Numbered from the stretch's first letter, positions 8,006 to 16,705 are shown. The stretch is DNA of 20,425 nt from Janthinobacterium lividum (GCA_945864765.1 CAMBDR010000008.1:1-20425), one strand, 5' to 3'. Notes: generated by a model not told the origin, from the letters alone. Translations and numbers: made by a program.

Positions 8006-8983
8006 CTAAGGTTCGGGAAATACCAAATCAAATGCGCGTTGTTGCTGCGCGTCGATACGCAAACCCAAGTGCTCGGCGGTTCGCAAATTGACGGCGATAT
8101 TGACTTCACGCAAAGGCTGCACACCCTTTCTGCGAACGTCGCCAGCGAGCGCGCCCAGTGCAGAATTACCCAAATTGCGCCCTAATTCAAGCGTATTTGG
8201 ATAAAGTGCAAACAAAGCGCCGCGTTTTGCATGAATAAAAGCACTTGAGAAGAAAGGTAATGAGGTATTCCAGGATTCTTTAAGTATCAAAGGGAAGATG
8301 GTAGCTTCTTCCGATGTGGTGGCGTCATTGGGAATCCACAGGGCATCGCGTTTTTTGTCGCTATTGGCAAAAATATGGGTATAGCTGCGCGCAGCGGTAG
8401 CGATATCGCGTGCTTCAAATGGCACAATTTCAATGCCTTGTGCCTTGCCAGCCTCACGGGCGTTTTTAATCAAGGCTTCGTTGAACTGTGGATTATATAC
8501 TACAAAAACCCGCCTGACCTCGGGCAGCAATGACTTCATACGCGTCAACAAAAGGCCCGGATCCGGATTGAGCGTCATACCATAAATGATTTGTTGGTCG
8601 ATCTCCGGTGGCGTCAAAATGCCGCCAACAATGACCGAGACATCACGTTCCAGGTTGGATGCAGCTTTAATGGCATCCCTGCCCAAGGCAATGACGACCT
8701 TGGTATCCGTGCGTTTTAACTGCTCATTGAGAGAGCTGGTTGAAGCCACATTTTTATCAATGACATAGCTTTTTATCGGTGCTTTATTACTCTGCTCAAT
8801 GCCTTCGATGATTTTTGCCAAAATTGACTTAAACGGTTCGATAGACTGAGGGTAGAAAATGGCAACGGAACCTTTGCTTGTTGGCAAGTTTGCAGCAGGC
8901 TCGTGAATGGGGCTGGCATGCGCAAAGCTACCAAGCAAAAGCATGCCAACTACGGTGCTTGGAAGGCGTTGCATGGTAAACAT
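8006..8983 (-). CDS. Periplasmic substrate-binding protein, ABC_sub_bind type (proximal paralogue)
   Basis: A 325-residue exported protein resembling the ABC-transporter substrate-binding family PF04392. A signal peptide is visible: Arg6, a hydrophobic core about 10-20, and AHA at 21-23 before Ser24. The mature part has the two-lobed Rossmann pattern of periplasmic binding proteins: VAIFYPQS, then TKVVIALGRDA, then VIVGG, then NPDPGLLL, then RRVFVVYNP, ending in VFPEP. It is clearly paralogous to the next gene (9163-10203): the segment from DPGLL to the end aligns without large gaps, with LPFFSS/VPFFSS, NLRTA, QQQR and FPEP shared. GGAG lies 7 bases before the ATG, which supports this start. 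No permease or ATPase gene is near, while a membrane receptor kinase lies immediately downstream on the same strand. A role as a ligand-sensing partner of that kinase is my inference; the ligand is unknown. Confidence 0.85.
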   Translation of the reverse strand: MFTMQRLPSTVVGMLLLGSFAHASPIHEPAANLPTSKGSVAIFYPQSIEPFKSILAKIIEGIEQSNKAPIKSYVIDKNVASTSSLNEQLKRTDTKVVIALGRDAIKAASNLERDVSVIVGGILTPPEIDQQIIYGMTLNPDPGLLLTRMKSLLPEVRRVFVVYNPQFNEALIKNAREAGKAQGIEIVPFEARDIATAARSYTHIFANSDKKRDALWIPNDATTSEEATIFPLILKESWNTSLPFFSSAFIHAKRGALFALYPNTLELGRNLGNSALGALAGDVRRKGVQPLREVNIAVNLRTAEHLGLRIDAQQQRAFDLVFPEP

Positions 8984-9162
8984 AGGGCATCTCCGGGTTC
9001 AGGTGAACGTAAGGTAAGTCTCAAGGTGAAATATTTCCATTTGGAATTATTTCTAGTCTACACGATTTGAATTAATAGTAAAAGAAATTTTTCTTGAAGT
9101 TGATCGTAACAAGTATCTTTGTTATTGGTCAGGCCAGATTGTATCGATCAACGTAAGGTGGA

Positions 9163-10203
9163 TCAGGGTTCGGGGAAGATATAGTTGTAATTGCGTTGTT
9201 GCTGCGATCCAATATTGAGCCCAATGTGGCTTGCCGTTCTTAAATTGAGTGCTGTCTGGACATCTTTTAGCGGAGTCATGCCGCGTTTGCTAACATCACC
9301 CGCCAATATATTCATGGCAATAACAGCGAGATTTCTCCCCAATTCCACGTTATTCGGGCGTAGTGAAAAGAGCGCGCCTTTTTTTACGTGAATAAATTTG
9401 CTCGAAAAAAATGGCACATTTTTTGACCAGGATTCCTTTAATACAATCGGCAATATCGTATCTTCATTCACTGTTGTTTCATCCTGAGGCAGCCAGACGG
9501 TATCGGTTTTTGGGTCTGCACTGTTAAAAACAGATTCATAAAGACGCGCCGCCGAGGCTAAATCTTGTGCTTCGTGCGCGACTAATTCGATGCCTTGCTC
9601 TTTCGCCGCCAAGCGCGCAAATTTAAGTAGCCAGTCACTCTTTTTTGGATCGTAGATAACAATTACACGCTTCATGGAAGGAATTAATTCCTTTACATTT
9701 TTAAACAGCAGGCCGGGATCGGGTGTGAGCGCAATACCAAGCAGCTTACTGTTTTCAGCTTCGTTGATAATAAGTACACCACCCACAACAACCGCAATAT
9801 CACGCTCAAAGCTGGAACTGATTTGTTTCCCACGGCTACCCAAAGCAATCACCACTTTGGTTCCGGCTTTTTTCAATTGGCTATAAATCTCGGCACTATC
9901 TTGCTTTTCAGCGATGGTCATGACGCGGACTTTGGTTTTGGTTTGCGACTCGACGCCTTCTACTATTTGTGTAAAAAACGCCCGATAGGCATCCGTGCTT
10001 TCCGGGTAAAGCACGGCGATCGAATCCCCCGTTAATAAATTCTGCTTTTTTAACTGGTCGGGATTGGCCTGGGCGAGCTGCAGTAGAGGTGCCGGATCAG
10101 CCATGGAACTGGCGAACGGAAACAAAAAGGAAAGCGCAACGCACAATCCAAGTGTCAGCATGTTTCTGTTTGGTCGCAAGAACTCAATCATCAATCTGGC
10201 CAT
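9163..10203 (-). CDS. Periplasmic substrate-binding protein, ABC_sub_bind type (distal paralogue)
   Basis: A 346-residue paralogue of the protein encoded at 8006-8983, with the same fold pattern: SIAVLYPES, TKVVIALGSRG, VVVGGVL, TPDPGLLF, KRVIVIYDP, VPFFSS, NLRTASHIGL and a terminal IFPEP. The N-terminus has Arg3, Arg10 and Arg13, a hydrophobic core about 15-30, and a possible signal peptidase site after ASSMA (Ala35), so export to the periplasm is expected. No Shine-Dalgarno site precedes the chosen ATG; an ATG four codons later (residue 5) is equally possible, while starting at Met15 would remove the positive n-region. The spacer to the second paralogue is 179 bases, with no terminator seen, so co-transcription toward the kinase is plausible. 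The ligand cannot be told from sequence. Confidence 0.85.
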   Translation of the reverse strand: MARLMIEFLRPNRNMLTLGLCVALSFLFPFASSMADPAPLLQLAQANPDQLKKQNLLTGDSIAVLYPESTDAYRAFFTQIVEGVESQTKTKVRVMTIAEKQDSAEIYSQLKKAGTKVVIALGSRGKQISSSFERDIAVVVGGVLIINEAENSKLLGIALTPDPGLLFKNVKELIPSMKRVIVIYDPKKSDWLLKFARLAAKEQGIELVAHEAQDLASAARLYESVFNSADPKTDTVWLPQDETTVNEDTILPIVLKESWSKNVPFFSSKFIHVKKGALFSLRPNNVELGRNLAVIAMNILAGDVSKRGMTPLKDVQTALNLRTASHIGLNIGSQQQRNYNYIFPEP

Positions 10204-10219
10204 CAGAATTTTTAGTTTT

Positions 10220-10238
10220 AATTGCTAATTTAGTAATT
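10220..10238. promoter_or_regulatory. 19-base near-perfect palindrome before the distal solute-binding gene
   Basis: AATTGCTAATTTAGTAATT is an inverted repeat with arms of nine bases around a central T and only one mismatched pair. It lies 17 bases before the ATG at 10203 in a very AT-rich stretch. Its size and position suit a repressor operator, though AT-richness raises the chance of coincidence. Confidence 0.4.
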
Positions 10239-10525
10239 TTAAATCCCCGGCATCTTCTTGGAGTAAAAATTAGCTGAGATTCGCAACTACTTCGTTTGAT
10301 TGCTTCATCATTCATGGGTATGGTCGTTTTGTTTGCTCCGATTGTTTGCTTGTCAAGGGAGGAAGTCAGGTTACATTGAATCTCTAAAAAACGTAGAACC
10401 GATATATAAAAACGATTTTACTCCTTTTCGGTCCATCTTCGAATTGCGACGGCTCAAATTAATTGTTACTGGTGTGGTGAAAATGTTGAATTGGGGACTT
10501 GTTTTTGCTGCGAAAATTAAATACT
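10239..10525. other. Non-coding stretch upstream of the distal solute-binding gene
   Basis: Together with the palindrome, this makes about 320 bases without a gene between the solute-binding start and the terminator of the TPP-enzyme gene. A 75-codon open frame on the plus strand (10300-10527) has no recognisable similarity or suitable ribosome binding site. I see no convincing promoter or RNA element here, although the promoter of the solute-binding gene must lie in or near this region. Confidence 0.5.
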
Positions 10526-10560
10526 AAAAAAACCATTGGGCGAATTGTTCGCCCAATGGT
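10526..10560 (-). terminator. Strong rho-independent terminator of the TPP-enzyme gene
   Basis: A perfect 13-base-pair stem, ACCATTGGGCGAA (10532-10544) with TTCGCCCAATGGT (10548-10560), has a 3-base loop. On the minus strand it is followed by a run of T (the A tract at 10526-10532). It lies 25 bases past the stop at 10586. Confidence 0.93.
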
Positions 10561-10585
10561 ATGTAGAAATTCCCAACACAAAGCT

Positions 10586-12454
10586 TTATTGGCCGTCGCC
10601 CAACACCCGCATCCGCGCATTCATTGGAGGAATTTCATCGGGATCAATGAGTACGTCGATCAGGGTTGGTCCATGATGCGCGCACATGGCGTTAAAATCG
10701 AGCTTGAGCAAGTCTTCCGGCGATTTCACATTATGCCCTGTCGCGCCCATCGAACGGGCTAATGCCGCAAAATCAGTCGGGGGCATATCGCAACCGATTT
10801 GTTCTGCTTTGGCCAACCTTTGGCCATGTTTTACCATGCCTAATGCCTGATCATTCAAAACAACAAAAATAATGGTCATTTTTTCATGGACTGCGACGGA
10901 AATTTCTTGGCCGTTCATCAGCATACTGCCATCACCCGTGATACAGACCACAGGATCATCCGGATTGCCCGCAGCGGTTCCCACCGCGCCACCAATAGCC
11001 CAACCCATTGCCGCGAAGTTCATCGTCACCCGCATCCAACCGCCATTGGACTTCCGTCGGCCATTGGTGCGCTTGCGATTACCGCCACCCAGGCGGCGTT
11101 CGCTAATACGGCGATCGGACGGATGTAAATAGTGGGTTGCCCATGCCACACTATTGCCGGTATCGACCAAAAAGCAAGTTGAAGGAGGAAACACCATACC
11201 TAATTCACGCATCAGCCGCTGAGGTTTGATGGGTGTCGAGTCGCTGATATAGCTTTGCGGCGCGTCCAGGATGGAATCCGGGTCCCATACAAGATTGCTG
11301 ACTTCGCGCGAAGCACGGCGGCGCTCAATTTCGATCCGGGTGTCCTGGCGCAAGGTATGGATGCGTTCAATTAAGCGATTGAAAATCGAAACAATCCTGC
11401 CGCGCATGTGAAAGCGCGCCATCGGGGTGCGCGCGAGATGGTCTTCTGACTCGTCAATATGTACCAGACGATCATTGAGTAAGCTGTCACAAAATCCCGA
11501 GGTATTCCATTCGCCCATATTGGCACCAATGGCCAGAATCAAATCAACCGACTCATCGCGTAGCGCCGCTTCCGCTGATGCGTGGCCACCAAAACCAAAT
11601 ACACCACGAAATAGCGGATGATTGGCGTTGACCAAGCCTTTGCCGTCGGGCGTGGTGACAAAAGTCGCACCTTTGATGGCGGCAAATTGCAAGATGGCGG
11701 TAATGGCTTCGCCACAAAAACCACCAATCAAGAGAATTAAATTCTTCGACTGGGCAAGCATTTCACGCAAGCGCTCAATCGCATCGTCATCCACCAGGGA
11801 CGATGGGTTAAGTAGCGCCGACAAATCATAGGATGGGACAGAGTCCGTACTGGGTTGACGAAATACGTCAGAAGGAATAGTCAGGTGGGCTGGGCCACAT
11901 GGGTTACGAGTTGCACGCTGAAGTGCTGCGATCAGCTTCGGTTCCATCTGTTTGGGATGAGAAATCAAGGAATTATAGCGGGTACAGTGGCGGAACATGC
12001 TTAAAATATTCACGCCAGTGCAACTTGAATCTTGCAGCGGATTTTTGCCAAACGAGGGTAGGGCGGGTTGGCCAGTAATCACCAACATCGGAATATTATT
12101 ATCATACGCGCCCGCTACCCCGGTGATGAGGTTGGTGGCACCTGGCCCGGACGTGGCGCAACACACACCAATTTTACCAGTTTCCCGTGCATAGCCATCG
12201 GCCATAAAAGCGGCCCCGGCTTCGTGCCGTGCTAATATGTGTTTGACGCCGCCAGCTCGTGCGCTTCTTGCCATGGCATTATATAAAGGTTCGATGGCAC
12301 CACCGGGCACGCCAAAAATATATTCGATGCCGAGTTGATCCAGATAGGCAACCAGTAAATCGGCAATATCCATGGTCGTATTGGGCTGAATGATGGCGGA
12401 GCTATTTTCGTTGCTTGTTAATGTGACTGGCACAAGTGAGACATCGGTGTTCAT
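10586..12454 (-). CDS. Thiamine-pyrophosphate enzyme, acetolactate synthase-like
   Basis: A 622-residue protein with the three-domain layout of the acetolactate synthase family. The N-terminal pyrimidine-binding domain has FGVPGGAIEPLY near residue 47 and catalytic Glu78 in RHEAGAAFMADGYAR. A central domain spans about 220-370. The C-terminal domain has the TPP motif starting GDGSM at 507 and ending at Asn534. Such enzymes decarboxylate 2-keto acids; acetolactate synthase joins two pyruvates for branched-chain amino acid synthesis. Two points argue against simple ilvB function: no small-subunit gene (ilvN) is adjacent, and residues about 447-473 form an Arg/Gly/Asn-rich insert where the family normally has a short loop. 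The ATG at 12454 is chosen because GAGAGG lies 7 bases before it; a longer frame begins with TTG at 12502. The substrate is uncertain; the family is firm. Confidence 0.88.
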   Translation of the reverse strand: MNTDVSLVPVTLTSNENSSAIIQPNTTMDIADLLVAYLDQLGIEYIFGVPGGAIEPLYNAMARSARAGGVKHILARHEAGAAFMADGYARETGKIGVCCATSGPGATNLITGVAGAYDNNIPMLVITGQPALPSFGKNPLQDSSCTGVNILSMFRHCTRYNSLISHPKQMEPKLIAALQRATRNPCGPAHLTIPSDVFRQPSTDSVPSYDLSALLNPSSLVDDDAIERLREMLAQSKNLILLIGGFCGEAITAILQFAAIKGATFVTTPDGKGLVNANHPLFRGVFGFGGHASAEAALRDESVDLILAIGANMGEWNTSGFCDSLLNDRLVHIDESEDHLARTPMARFHMRGRIVSIFNRLIERIHTLRQDTRIEIERRRASREVSNLVWDPDSILDAPQSYISDSTPIKPQRLMRELGMVFPPSTCFLVDTGNSVAWATHYLHPSDRRISERRLGGGNRKRTNGRRKSNGGWMRVTMNFAAMGWAIGGAVGTAAGNPDDPVVCITGDGSMLMNGQEISVAVHEKMTIIFVVLNDQALGMVKHGQRLAKAEQIGCDMPPTDFAALARSMGATGHNVKSPEDLLKLDFNAMCAHHGPTLIDVLIDPDEIPPMNARMRVLGDGQ

Positions 12455-12819
12455 ATGAGAACCTCTCGCGGTGATATTGCTTCGATAATGAACGTTGGAC
12501 AAAAAAAATTGGTAGTAAGTGCCTGGGTCAAATAATGAAACAAGGCAGTAGTCCTATACAATCTTAGCGCAATTCATTGAATTTTTTTCTTGTTCTGAAA
12601 GAAAATTATAAGCTGTCTCAATTTGTTTGTAGAAGTGTAATGAAGGTGTAAAATTTGTGCTGTGCCTTGAAGAAATTTCGGTTCCCGGGTTTTTTTGCGT
12701 GTTGTTGAGGTTGCGAATTTTCAACGTATGGCTGGATTTTGATCGGGGATGCTTGTATTCCGGTGTGATGGAAAGCGAGAAATTCAATCCCTCATGTTTT
12801 TTTAGTGTGCTTATTGGCG
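12455..12819. other. Divergent intergenic region between the TPP enzyme and DUF1415 genes
   Basis: About 365 AT-rich bases between two divergent starts. A 77-codon open frame on the minus strand (12554-12787) has low-complexity, unrecognised sequence and is probably not a gene. The promoters of both neighbours must lie here, but no -35/-10 pair stands out. Confidence 0.5.
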
Positions 12820-13407
12820 ATGAATGAATTTAAAAATAATTTGGACGACGACTTGGTGATGCGAGAAGTCAAATTGTGGCTGGAAAAGGCGGTGATCGGA
12901 TTGAATTTATGTCCATTTGCCAAATCTGTATACGTAAAGCAACAGATCCGGTTTGTCGTCAGCCACGCAAGTACGGTTGAGTCCTTGCTAACTGATTTGA
13001 TTGTCCAGTTGCAGTATCTGGCCGAGGTTGACCCAGGTTTGATTGATACGACCTTATTAATTCATCCGCTGGTCCTGCAGGATTTTTTGGATTACAACGA
13101 TTTTCTCGATTTGGCAGATCAGGTATTGGTACATCATGGTTGGGAAGGTGAGTTTCAGATCGCCAGTTTTCACCCTGCTTATCAATTTGCCGGAAGTGAT
13201 GTTAATTCGATTGAAAACTATACCAATCGCTCCCCCTGGCCGATGTTGCACCTGTTGCGTGAAGCCAGCATCGAAAAAGCAGTAGACGCTTTTCCGGACG
13301 CTGCTGAAATTTACGAAAGAAATATGACAACCATGCAAAACCTGGGCCCTACGGGTTGGGCCAGCTTATTCAGGGAAGAATTATTTAAGGACGAATTGCC
13401 TGATTAG
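12820..13407 (+). CDS. DUF1415 family protein
   Basis: A protein of about 195 residues with hallmarks of DUF1415 (PF07209): KLWLEKAVIGLNLCPFAK near the N-terminus, an IRFVVS strand, a segment ending in FHPAYQFAG, then NYTNRSPWPMLHLLRE and a C-terminal NMTTMQNLG. The function of the family is not established; the conserved Cys, His and Asn-Arg-Ser-Pro positions hint at an enzyme or metal site, but that is a guess. There is no signal peptide or membrane segment. The frame is open from a GTG at 12805; I chose the ATG at 12820, as homologues begin shortly before the W-L-E motif. Neither start has a clear Shine-Dalgarno site. The downstream GGDEF-EAL gene has its own promoter. Confidence 0.85.
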   Translation: MNEFKNNLDDDLVMREVKLWLEKAVIGLNLCPFAKSVYVKQQIRFVVSHASTVESLLTDLIVQLQYLAEVDPGLIDTTLLIHPLVLQDFLDYNDFLDLADQVLVHHGWEGEFQIASFHPAYQFAGSDVNSIENYTNRSPWPMLHLLREASIEKAVDAFPDAAEIYERNMTTMQNLGPTGWASLFREELFKDELPD

Positions 13408-13491
13408 ACAATTGTGCAGCATATCCACAACGTGTACCCGATATCTGCTCAACCACCTCCTTTTTTCTGTTAGTGTTATGGAGTCTATAGT

Positions 13492-13521
13492 TTGATCTGT
13501 CGTCTCACCTTGTCTTATAAT
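13492..13521 (+). promoter_or_regulatory. Probable sigma-70 promoter of the PAS-GGDEF-EAL gene
   Basis: TTGATC (13492-13497) and a perfect TATAAT (13516-13521) are 18 bases apart. Transcription would start near 13528, about 50 bases before the ATG at 13580. This placement also argues against the upstream TTG at 13538 being the real start codon. Confidence 0.6.
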
Positions 13522-13579
13522 TATTTGTTAATCATCGTTGTTTTTTGATACTGATTGCTTTCCTTTTAAAGACGCCTGC

Positions 13580-16500
13580 ATGCAGAGCCAATCACGCCGA
13601 TCAATCAAAGAAATAGCGAGTGCCTTATATGGTAGCTCGATCTTCGCTTCACTACTGGTGGTGGTGTTTGGCTGCTTGGTCATTCCTGCGATGATTGGCA
13701 GTTATCTATTAGTGGGCATTCGTGAAGAGCGGGCAGCACAAACCGCACTGAACGAATCCATGCAGCGCTATGCTGATATTTTGGCCTTGGGGATGCAGGA
13801 ATCGTTGTGGATTATGAATCCCGAAACGGCCAAAGCCCTGATTGATGCGGTCATGCGCGATACGGCCGTCTTGCACGTGCGGGTAGTCGATCAACGTCAG
13901 GCCCCTTTTATTAATGTGCATTCACCCAAACGTGTCATTGGCACCGTATATCGGACACAACGTGTGGTGATGGTTCGCGGTGAACACATCGGCCAGGTCT
14001 TAATTGAAATGGATGATGCCAAGAGTCATCAGGAATTGCGGGAAAAGCAGCGCTCCTATGTCTTTGTTTTGGCCGCCCAACTGGCGATTTCTCTGCTGTT
14101 CATCGTATTATTTCTAAACCGACGTTTGTTGCGCCCCTTACGGCGCTTGATGGGCTTTTCGGATCGCTTATCCCATGGTGACTTTGATTTGCAGCTGAAA
14201 TTGCAAGGTAAAGACGAATTGGGTCGCCTGGGCAGTCAACTTGATCAAATGCGAGTCGCCATTAAACACTTGTTTGAAGATGTGCGGCAACGCGAAGAGC
14301 GCTTTCGAACCATCGTCACGCAAGTGCCGGGAGCGGTATTTCGCTTTCACACCGATGGCAAAATCGAGTTTATCAGCGATACCGTGGCCGAGATTTGCGG
14401 CCGCACGGCTGCCGAATTGATGGCCGGAACGGTGCAAACCTGGGTCGAATTGATCGTCCCTGATGACCAGGCAAGACATCATCAAACGGTGCTCGATAGT
14501 GTGAATGCGGGACAGCAATACTTGATCGAGTACCGGATAACCCATCTGCATGGTGAGGAGCGCTGGGTTTCGGAGAGCGGACATCCTGAAGCGCAAGGTG
14601 GTGCCAAAACACAGTCGGTGGATGGCATCATTACCGACATCACCGAGCGCAAGAAAAACGAAATGAGAATCGCAAATTTACTCACCGAGCAAAGCGCAAT
14701 TCTCGAGAATGTGATGTTTGGCGTGATGTTTGTGCGTGACCGGAAAATTATTTCTGCAAACCGCCGTTGTGAAGAATTATTCGCTTATGAGTCGGGCAAA
14801 ATGATCGGGCAATCGACCCGCATTCTGTTTCCAACTGAACTTGATTTTGAACTGGCAGGAAAATTGCAATATCCCTTAATTGCAGAAGATGATTATTTTA
14901 GCGAAGAACGTAAGTATAAGCGGCAAGACGGCAGCATCTTCTGGTGCATGGTGAGCGGCAGTGCGCTTGATCCGCTTGACCCCAATAACGGCAGTATCTG
15001 GGTCTATGCGGATATCAGCGAACGTATTCTGGCGGAAGAAAAACTGCGCTTGTCGGCCAAGGTATTGGAACATATTGCCGATGGCGTCATCGTTACCGAC
15101 TCAGCGGGCATCATTGTTGCCATCAACCCGGCGTTTTCTCTGATCACGGGCTATGGCGACGCCGATGCGATAGGGAAAACGCCCAAGATTTTGCGTTCGG
15201 GCCGAGAGGCACCGGCATTTTATGCCAAGTTATGGGCTGACTTGGCCGAACACGGTTTTTGGGCCGGGGAGATTTGGAACCGGCGTAAAGATGGCGATTT
15301 TTACCTGGAATGGCTAACCATCAGTGCGGTGCGCGATACCAATGGCGCATGTACTCATTATGTGGGTGTATTCCGTGATATTACCCAAGCCAAAGAATCA
15401 CAGAAAAAACTGGATCATCTGGCCCACCATGATTCCTTGACGGGCCTACCCAACCGGGCTTTATTCAATGATCGCCTGGCGCATGCAATGCAACGCTCGG
15501 CGCGGGAACATCAACAACTGGCTTTGCTGTTTATCGATTTGGATCGTTTTAAGAATGTGAATGACTCGCTGGGCCATCATATTGGCGATGAATTGTTAAA
15601 ACAGGTTTCCCTGGCCTTGATCGACAAAGTCAGGGATGGCGATACCCTGGCCCGATTGGGTGGCGACGAGTTTATTTTGTTGTTGGAAAATGTGGACGGT
15701 CAATATGGCAGCACCATTGTGGCAGAAAAGCTCATGTCGGTATTTGAACAACCATTTATTGTGGTTGGACATGAGCTATTTGTAACCTGCAGCGTGGGTA
15801 TCAGCCTGTTCCCCGGCGATGGGGTCGATTTAAACATGTTGATTCGCAATGCCGATGTCGCCATGTACCAGTCCAAAGCACATGGCCGTAACGCCTACCG
15901 GTTCTACTCGGCGGAAATGATGGGTGAGGGGATCGAGCGTTTGCGCATGGAAAGCATGTTGCGCCGCTCGATTGAGAAAAATGAAATATTCCTTAATTAT
16001 CAACCGCAAATTGAAATTCAATCCGGGCGTTTGGTCGGGGTTGAGGCTTTGGTGCGTTGGCAACATCCGGAATTAGGCATGGTGCCACCGATTAAATTTA
16101 TTCCCTTGGCCGAAGATACCGGTTTTATCAACCAACTTGGGCAATGGGTTTTATTTGAATCCTGTCGCCAAATGTTGCGTTGGCAAGAGGCTGGTTTGTT
16201 TGTCCCCAAGATTGCCGTCAATTTATCGGTGAAACAGTTTGAGCGCGGCAGCATTGTGAGCATGGTGTCCGATATTTTGGCCGAAACCGGACTCGAAGCC
16301 CACCGGCTGCAATTGGAAGTAACGGAATCGCTGATTATGAATACGGGTGATGCGTTTGTGTTCATTAATGATTTACACGCCATTGGGGTCGGGCTGGCGA
16401 TTGATGATTTTGGCACGGGCTACTCGTCGCTGGCTTATCTGAAGCAATTACCCGTGCAGACGCTAAAAATTGATCGCTCCTTCATTAAAGATATCGATAT

Positions 16501-16705
16501 CGATACCGACGTGAATGAAGAGGCGATTGCGATTGCGATTATTCAACTGGGAAAGAGTTTGAATTTGTCGGTCGTGGCAGAAGGGGTTGAAACCCAGGCA
16601 CAGGTTGATTTTTTACAACGGCAAGGGTGTAATTTGGCGCAAGGGTATTTCTTTGGCCGCCCTTTATTGGCCCAGGATTTATTCAAGAATTGGAATAATA
16701 GATGA
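13580..16705 (+). CDS. Membrane PAS-PAS-PAS-GGDEF-EAL c-di-GMP signalling protein
   Basis: A 1041-residue inner-membrane protein. Order: TM1 about 20-46; extracytoplasmic sensor about 47-157; TM2 about 160-180; HAMP about 180-235; PAS1 about 238-355 ending in the PAC-like DITERK; PAS2 about 365-485; PAS3 about 490-605; GGDEF 694-698 with an RxxD inhibitory site at 685-688; EAL domain from Glu822 with Asn881, Glu913, DDFGTG 942-947, Lys963, Glu1001 and Gln1021. All residues usually needed for diguanylate cyclase and c-di-GMP phosphodiesterase activity are present, so both activities are possible. The ATG at 13580 is preferred to a TTG at 13538 because of promoter position, although its ribosome site is weak (AAAGA). 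The stop codon overlaps the next start by 4 bases (ATGA, 16702-16705), coupling it to a molybdopterin oxidoreductase. Confidence 0.95.
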   Translation: MQSQSRRSIKEIASALYGSSIFASLLVVVFGCLVIPAMIGSYLLVGIREERAAQTALNESMQRYADILALGMQESLWIMNPETAKALIDAVMRDTAVLHVRVVDQRQAPFINVHSPKRVIGTVYRTQRVVMVRGEHIGQVLIEMDDAKSHQELREKQRSYVFVLAAQLAISLLFIVLFLNRRLLRPLRRLMGFSDRLSHGDFDLQLKLQGKDELGRLGSQLDQMRVAIKHLFEDVRQREERFRTIVTQVPGAVFRFHTDGKIEFISDTVAEICGRTAAELMAGTVQTWVELIVPDDQARHHQTVLDSVNAGQQYLIEYRITHLHGEERWVSESGHPEAQGGAKTQSVDGIITDITERKKNEMRIANLLTEQSAILENVMFGVMFVRDRKIISANRRCEELFAYESGKMIGQSTRILFPTELDFELAGKLQYPLIAEDDYFSEERKYKRQDGSIFWCMVSGSALDPLDPNNGSIWVYADISERILAEEKLRLSAKVLEHIADGVIVTDSAGIIVAINPAFSLITGYGDADAIGKTPKILRSGREAPAFYAKLWADLAEHGFWAGEIWNRRKDGDFYLEWLTISAVRDTNGACTHYVGVFRDITQAKESQKKLDHLAHHDSLTGLPNRALFNDRLAHAMQRSAREHQQLALLFIDLDRFKNVNDSLGHHIGDELLKQVSLALIDKVRDGDTLARLGGDEFILLLENVDGQYGSTIVAEKLMSVFEQPFIVVGHELFVTCSVGISLFPGDGVDLNMLIRNADVAMYQSKAHGRNAYRFYSAEMMGEGIERLRMESMLRRSIEKNEIFLNYQPQIEIQSGRLVGVEALVRWQHPELGMVPPIKFIPLAEDTGFINQLGQWVLFESCRQMLRWQEAGLFVPKIAVNLSVKQFERGSIVSMVSDILAETGLEAHRLQLEVTESLIMNTGDAFVFINDLHAIGVGLAIDDFGTGYSSLAYLKQLPVQTLKIDRSFIKDIDIDTDVNEEAIAIAIIQLGKSLNLSVVAEGVETQAQVDFLQRQGCNLAQGYFFGRPLLAQDLFKNWNNR

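Noticed and set aside
9028..9095. Short palindromes (GAAATATTTC, TTCCATTTGGAA, AAGAAATTTTTCTT) before the proximal solute-binding gene
   Set aside because: Short symmetric runs are frequent in AT-rich DNA, and none is shared with the palindrome of the distal gene.
9006..9159. AACGTAAGGT occurring at 9006-9015 and 9150-9159 on either side of a spacer
   Set aside because: Ten bases only, at positions that do not correspond between the two paralogous genes, so it does not mark the duplication breakpoints.
10300..10527. 75-codon plus-strand open frame
   Set aside because: The product is not recognisable, no Shine-Dalgarno site lies at its start, and its end runs into the terminator hairpin region of the opposite gene.
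12455..12502. TTG start adding 16 residues to the TPP enzyme
   Set aside because: The internal ATG at 12454 has GAGAGG at proper spacing, while the TTG has none.
12554..12787. 77-codon minus-strand open frame
   Set aside because: Low-complexity Ser/Asn/Lys-rich sequence in an AT-rich spacer with no ribosome binding site; expected by chance.
13538..13579. TTG start adding 14 residues to the PAS-GGDEF-EAL protein
   Set aside because: It would lie about 10 bases from the predicted transcription start with no ribosome binding site; the ATG at 13580 fits better.
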